A stretch of DNA of 33,293 nucleotides from an uncultured Cetobacterium sp. (GTDB lineage Bacteria; Fusobacteriota; Fusobacteriia; Fusobacteriales; Fusobacteriaceae). The stretch covers positions 1 through 33,293 of the forward strand of contig NZ_CAMFHX010000028.1 in assembly GCF_945952365.1 (NCBI RefSeq), given 5' to 3'. Each line of letters opens with the position of its first letter. Position 1 is the stretch's first letter. A program made the position numbers and the translations under genes. The notes under the pieces are model-generated. The model was not told where the DNA came from and did no database searches. It worked only from the letters and a program-made list of their open reading frames with translations. Below, piece by piece: positions 30,321 to 33,293 of this stretch.

Positions 30321-31733
30321 ATGAAAAATAACTCAGCAGAAAAGAAAATACCTATTTATTTAAAAATTTATGAAGACTTAAAAAATAAAATTGAAAAAAA
30401 TGAATATCCAGAAAACTCTAAATTGCCATCAATTAGGCAACTTGCTCTAAAATATAAACTAAATAATATTACAATTATGAAAGCTTTTACTCTTTTAGAA
30501 AAAGAGGGGTATATTATAAAAAAACGTGGTATTGGAATATTTGTAAAATCTAAAGAATCTTTATTTTACAACACACCATCTAATAATCTTATTGAAACTT
30601 TTAAAGTTGGTCAATTAAAAGAAAATAATCGTATTAATTTTGCAAGTGGAACTCCTTCAGAAGATGTTTATCCATTCGAAATTTTTAAAAAATTATATAG
30701 TGATGTTTTAGAAGAATCTGGTCCTAAAATTATGCTATATCATCCTACTCAAGGTTTAGAGGAGCTTCGAGAAGTGATTAAGAAAAGTGTTGAAGATAAA
30801 GGTATTTTTGTATCTAAAGATGATATACAAATAACTAGCGGTTCACAGCAAGGATTGGATTTGATATTAAAAACACTTTCATCTAAAAGAAAAAGTAAAA
30901 TAATCGTAGGAAATCCAACTTATCATGGAGCTTTAAACACTTTTAAAACAAATTGTAAAATTTATCCTGTAGAAATGGAAGAGGATGGCTTTAATCTTAC
31001 TCAATTAGAAAACATCTTATCTGAAGAAAAAATATCTTTCATATATACAACAATGGATTTTAGTTGCCCCACAGGTGTTTCTTGGAGTGAAGAAAAGAAA
31101 CAAAAGTTAATTTTATTAGCTAAAAAATATAACACCTTGATTGTAGAGGATGATTTTGCATCAGAACTTTCATTTTACAATACTCCTAGAACTTCTATAA
31201 AATCTTTAGATTCTGATAATAAGACTGTTATTTATATTAAATCATTTTCTAAAATAATTATGCCAGGCTTAAGATTAGCATATATGATAGTACCAACTGA
31301 GCTTATTTCTAAAATAGTAACGGTTAAGTTTACCACAGATATATCGACATCAGCTCTTGATCAAAAGGTTTTAGCTCATTTTTTGAAGGGTAATTTTTTG
31401 AAATTACATATAGAAAATCTAATTAAAATTTATAAAGAAAGATATCTTGTTTTAACTAAGAAACTAAAAGAGATACCCTTTATAGATGTTGTGTATAATA
31501 TTGATGGTGGTTTTTATGTTTGGATAAAACTAAATGATACAATAGATTCGAGTCAATTTTACTTAAAATGTAAAGAGAATAATGTTTTACTTCTTTCTGG
31601 AAATGTTTTCTTTTTAGATAATCAGAAAAATCAATATTTCAGAGTGAGCTTTGCAACTACAGATATTCCAGAAATTATAGATGGGATAAATCGTTTAAAA
31701 AATTATATAAAAATATTTGACAAAACCATGTAA
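30321..31733 (+). CDS. MocR-family regulator (GntR helix-turn-helix plus aminotransferase fold)
   Basis: The 470-residue product starts at 30321 (MKNNSAEKKIPIYLK), set by GGAGG 4-5 bases upstream; the earlier in-frame ATG has no site. A GntR winged helix (about 10-75: LPSIRQLALKYKLNNITIMKAF) is joined by a linker to a fold-type-I aminotransferase domain (about 105-465). That domain has SGSQQGLDLIL, NPTYHGAL, EDDFASEL and SFSKIIMPGLRLAY, with K311 binding pyridoxal phosphate. MocR proteins act as PLP- and amino-acid-responsive activators or repressors (PdxR, GabR, TauR). Targets may be itself and the divergent alaX-type gene. Confidence 0.93.
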   Translation: MKNNSAEKKIPIYLKIYEDLKNKIEKNEYPENSKLPSIRQLALKYKLNNITIMKAFTLLEKEGYIIKKRGIGIFVKSKESLFYNTPSNNLIETFKVGQLKENNRINFASGTPSEDVYPFEIFKKLYSDVLEESGPKIMLYHPTQGLEELREVIKKSVEDKGIFVSKDDIQITSGSQQGLDLILKTLSSKRKSKIIVGNPTYHGALNTFKTNCKIYPVEMEEDGFNLTQLENILSEEKISFIYTTMDFSCPTGVSWSEEKKQKLILLAKKYNTLIVEDDFASELSFYNTPRTSIKSLDSDNKTVIYIKSFSKIIMPGLRLAYMIVPTELISKIVTVKFTTDISTSALDQKVLAHFLKGNFLKLHIENLIKIYKERYLVLTKKLKEIPFIDVVYNIDGGFYVWIKLNDTIDSSQFYLKCKENNVLLLSGNVFFLDNQKNQYFRVSFATTDIPEIIDGINRLKNYIKIFDKTM

Positions 31734-31770
31734 AATGAGTTATAAAAGTATTGGAGAAATTAAATATTAA

Positions 31771-31922
31771 AATTTTTAGGTGCTTCGGCATAACAAGGAA
31801 GTAGGTGAGATTCCTACGCAGCCTCCGCTACTGTAATGAGGATGAAACTATATTAACCACTGGATATTTCTGGGAAGGATAGGAGTAAAATGATTCTAAG
31901 TCAGGAGACTTACCTAAAAATT
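31771..31922 (+). ncRNA. Cobalamin riboswitch
   Basis: The conserved elements appear in order. A closing stem AATTTTTAGGT (31771-31781) pairs with ACCTAAAAATT (31912-31922). GGTGC comes next, then AAGGAAG, TAGGTGAGATTCCTACG, and the B12 box GCAGCCTCCGCTACTGTAA. CCACTGG, GGGAAGG, and AAGTCAGGAGACTTACCT complete it. This is the adenosylcobalamin-type architecture. It ends 35 bases before the start of the next gene; no terminator lies between, so control is more likely translational. Usually B12 lowers expression. Confidence 0.95.
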
Positions 31923-31936
31923 ACACAAAAATTGTT

Positions 31937-31956
31937 AGGAGTGAACAAGGAGTGAA
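31937..31956 (+). promoter_or_regulatory. Duplicated ribosome-binding sequence after the riboswitch
   Basis: AGGAGTGAA occurs at 31937-31945 and again at 31948-31956, just before ATG 31958. The second copy is correctly spaced. TTAGG (31935-31939) is complementary to CCTAA in the riboswitch closing stem, a possible switch. Confidence 0.55.
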
Positions 31957-31957
31957 T

Positions 31958-32362
31958 ATGAGTAAAGATCTAAAATGGGATTATGAAAAATTTAAAAAGT
32001 TTGACAGTTTTATCAGAGAATTTAAAACTTATAGTGATGTGCTTCAATTTTTAAATGAAGTTCTCACTATTATGAAAGAGAAAAAAGAGTTTCTTAACAA
32101 CATTACAAAACTTAGTGCTGAAGAACAACTTCTACTTTTCTATCTAAAGAAAAAAAAGAATTTTAAAAATATCAAAGATTTCTATAAAAATTATGTTGAA
32201 TTTTGCCAAGAATGTTATATTTCATTGAATAACAATCTATACGAATCTAGAAAATGGGAAAAACAAGCTGTATTTCATATCAATCAAAAAAGTAGCTTTT
32301 TAATTAAATTAGAAACGATTCAAGCTAATCTAGTTTCTGTTCAAAATAATTTTTTGAATTAA
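31958..32362 (+). CDS. Unknown helical protein under cobalamin riboswitch
   Basis: The 134-residue protein is soluble, Lys- and Phe-rich and predicted all-helical, with no signal peptide, membrane segment or B12-binding motif (no DXHXXG). I do not recognise the family. ATG 31958 is used because AAGGAG precedes it by 5 bases; the in-frame GTG at 31952 overlaps that site. It is the only gene after the riboswitch before a terminator, so its level should follow cobalamin. Two cysteines lie close together (FCQEC). Possible roles are in B12-dependent metabolism, replacement of a B12 enzyme, or cobalt handling, with no direct evidence. Confidence 0.8.
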   Translation: MSKDLKWDYEKFKKFDSFIREFKTYSDVLQFLNEVLTIMKEKKEFLNNITKLSAEEQLLLFYLKKKKNFKNIKDFYKNYVEFCQECYISLNNNLYESRKWEKQAVFHINQKSSFLIKLETIQANLVSVQNNFLN

Positions 32363-32382
32363 AATAGCTTTTTAAATAAAGT

Positions 32383-32417
32383 AGGTATCTTAAAAATAAT
32401 TTTAAGATACCTTCTTT
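32383..32417. terminator. Bidirectional terminator
   Basis: AGGTATCTTAAAA (32383-32395) pairs with TTTTAAGATACCT (32400-32412), with T's after it. It lies between convergent genes. Confidence 0.9.
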
Positions 32418-32433
32418 TTCAATTTAATTAATT

Positions 32434-33238
32434 TTATTCTCTCTCTTCTGGATAAACTAATCCCCATTCTTTACGAAGATTTGTCATTATATCCATAACC
32501 TCTTTTGTTATTTCTAAACGAGTAAGTTTAGATTCACCAGATATAGCTTTTTCCATATCTAACATCTCATAATAAAGAGCATCTTTAGTGTCTCCAATCT
32601 CAATAATCTCTGTTGCACCTGTCTCTGTATAAACTATTGTAGCTTTTTGAGCTCTTGGATACTCCATTATTTCTATATAACCTTTATCGCAAGAAATAAC
32701 AGCACGCTTAGGTTGTTTTGAATGTAGTGTCAAAGCTATTGTTGCCATCTCTTGCTTTTCATTCATTAATAGTATTCCAGCTTGCTCATCTACTCCTGAT
32801 GGAGCAAATTTAACTTGACTTGATACTTGAGTTATCTTCGCAGACATAAATAATCTAGCAAATGATATTGCATATACTCCTATGTCTAAAAGAGCTCCTC
32901 CAGCAAGATTTGGATTAAAGAAACGATTTTCCATATCATACTCTTTATAACTTCCAAAATTTAATTGAATCATTCTTAGCTCACCCAATTTTCCAGAATC
33001 AATTCTATCTTTTAAATCTTTATAAATTGGCATATGGAAAATTGTCATAGCTTCAGCTAATACAACATTTTTTTCTTTAGCTAAAGTAATAGCTCTATCT
33101 AACTCATCACTATTTAACGTAATAGCCTTCTCACAAAGAATATGTTTGCCATTTTCAATCGCTTTTAACATAAAATCAATATGAGTATTATGAGGCGTTG
33201 TAATATATATTACATCTACATTCTCATCCACAAATAGT
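32434..33238 (-). CDS. Gfo/Idh/MocA-family oxidoreductase, 5' truncated
   Basis: About 267 codons remain of a family that is usually 320-340 residues. The first Rossmann part with the GxGxxA NAD(P) motif is missing. What is left begins in the middle of the nucleotide-binding domain (DVIYITTPHNTHIDF, then GKHILCEKAITLN with the catalytic-site Lys of the EKP-like motif). It continues through the substrate domain (GGALLDIGVYAISFA, with D and Y at the active site) to a normal C-terminus. The frame is open up to the start of the terminal repeat at 33239, where a stop arises, so truncation is due to the contig end or an inserted element. The GTG at 33231 is not a real start. Confidence 0.9.
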
Positions 33239-33293
33239 TATAGCAATAGGTAAGGCTTTGAAGTTATCTCCACCTTTTCCCCTGCTCCACACC
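33239..33293 (-). repeat. 55-bp terminal inverted repeat, right copy
   Basis: It is the exact reverse complement of bases 1-55. It interrupts the oxidoreductase gene: the native frame ends at 33238 and a TAA arises at the junction. Confidence 0.9.

Noticed and set aside
1-33293. Linear plasmid or hairpin-ended replicon suggested by terminal inverted repeats
   Set aside because: Both ends cut through coding genes, no replication or partition gene is present, and the repeat is exactly 55 bases, which fits an assembly overlap.
1-33293. tRNA, rRNA and CRISPR arrays
   Set aside because: I saw no tRNA arm patterns, no rRNA sequence and no regularly spaced repeats.

Overview
The window is AT-rich and its gene set is that of an anaerobic Gram-negative. 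Outer-membrane genes (a large beta-barrel protein, a TolC-like channel) sit beside phosphotransferase sugar uptake, a GH4 6-phospho-alpha-glucosidase, CbiK-type cobaltochelatase and cobalamin and c-di-GMP riboswitches. This mix and the codon use suggest Fusobacteriota, most like Fusobacterium or Cetobacterium. That placement is inference from gene content; no marker gene is present. The first and last 55 bases are exact reverse complements, and both end genes (bases 3-3716 and 32434-33238) lack their N-termini, so this is probably a whole contig bounded by the same repeat on both sides.

Layout. 1-4.8 kb: a giant surface barrel protein, a small unknown protein, and a DUF4402-like secreted protein preceded by a c-di-GMP-I riboswitch with an overlapping terminator. 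5.1-6.4 kb: an orphan AtpR-like membrane protein and a signal-peptide-bearing CbiK whose ribosome-binding site lies in a hairpin. 6.4-12.6 kb (minus strand): a six-gene operon of response regulator, histidine kinase, TolC-like channel, MacA-like adaptor lipoprotein, ATPase and MacB-like permease, i.e. a self-regulated tripartite efflux system. 12.8-13.6 kb: two small unknown proteins. 13.6-15.6 kb: a promoter, a 22-codon Leu-rich leader ORF, a long nested hairpin and two mutually exclusive terminators, followed by an NSS transporter and its 30-residue MetS-like small subunit. 15.6-17.6 kb: Rrf2 regulator, a frameshifted PPOX flavoprotein gene, a 30-residue single-cluster mini-ferredoxin, an HxlR regulator and a divergent VOC protein.

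17.6-22.5 kb: a GntR/UTRA repressor divergent from a PTS IICB, GH4 6-phospho-alpha-glucosidase and aldo/keto reductase operon, with a perfect 18-bp palindrome at the predicted +1. 22.6-24.4 kb: cyclophilin and a multi-spanning membrane protein. 24.4-26.4 kb: HxlR regulator divergent from an exported DJ-1/PfpI protein and an ABM-nitroreductase fusion. 26.5-29.4 kb: XRE-cupin regulator divergent from a LysE-type exporter, a structured gene-free stretch, and a second aldo/keto reductase. 29.4-32.4 kb: AlaX-type alanyl-tRNA editing protein divergent from a MocR regulator, then a cobalamin riboswitch in front of an unrecognised 134-residue protein. 32.4-33.2 kb: truncated Gfo/Idh/MocA oxidoreductase.

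The most interesting signals are regulatory RNAs: the c-di-GMP switch on a surface protein, the Leu-leader attenuator on an amino-acid transporter, the cobalamin riboswitch on a gene of unknown function, and the RBS-occluding hairpin of cbiK. Several genes are smaller than usual gene-calling limits (30-residue MetS, 30-residue ferredoxin, 22-residue leader).
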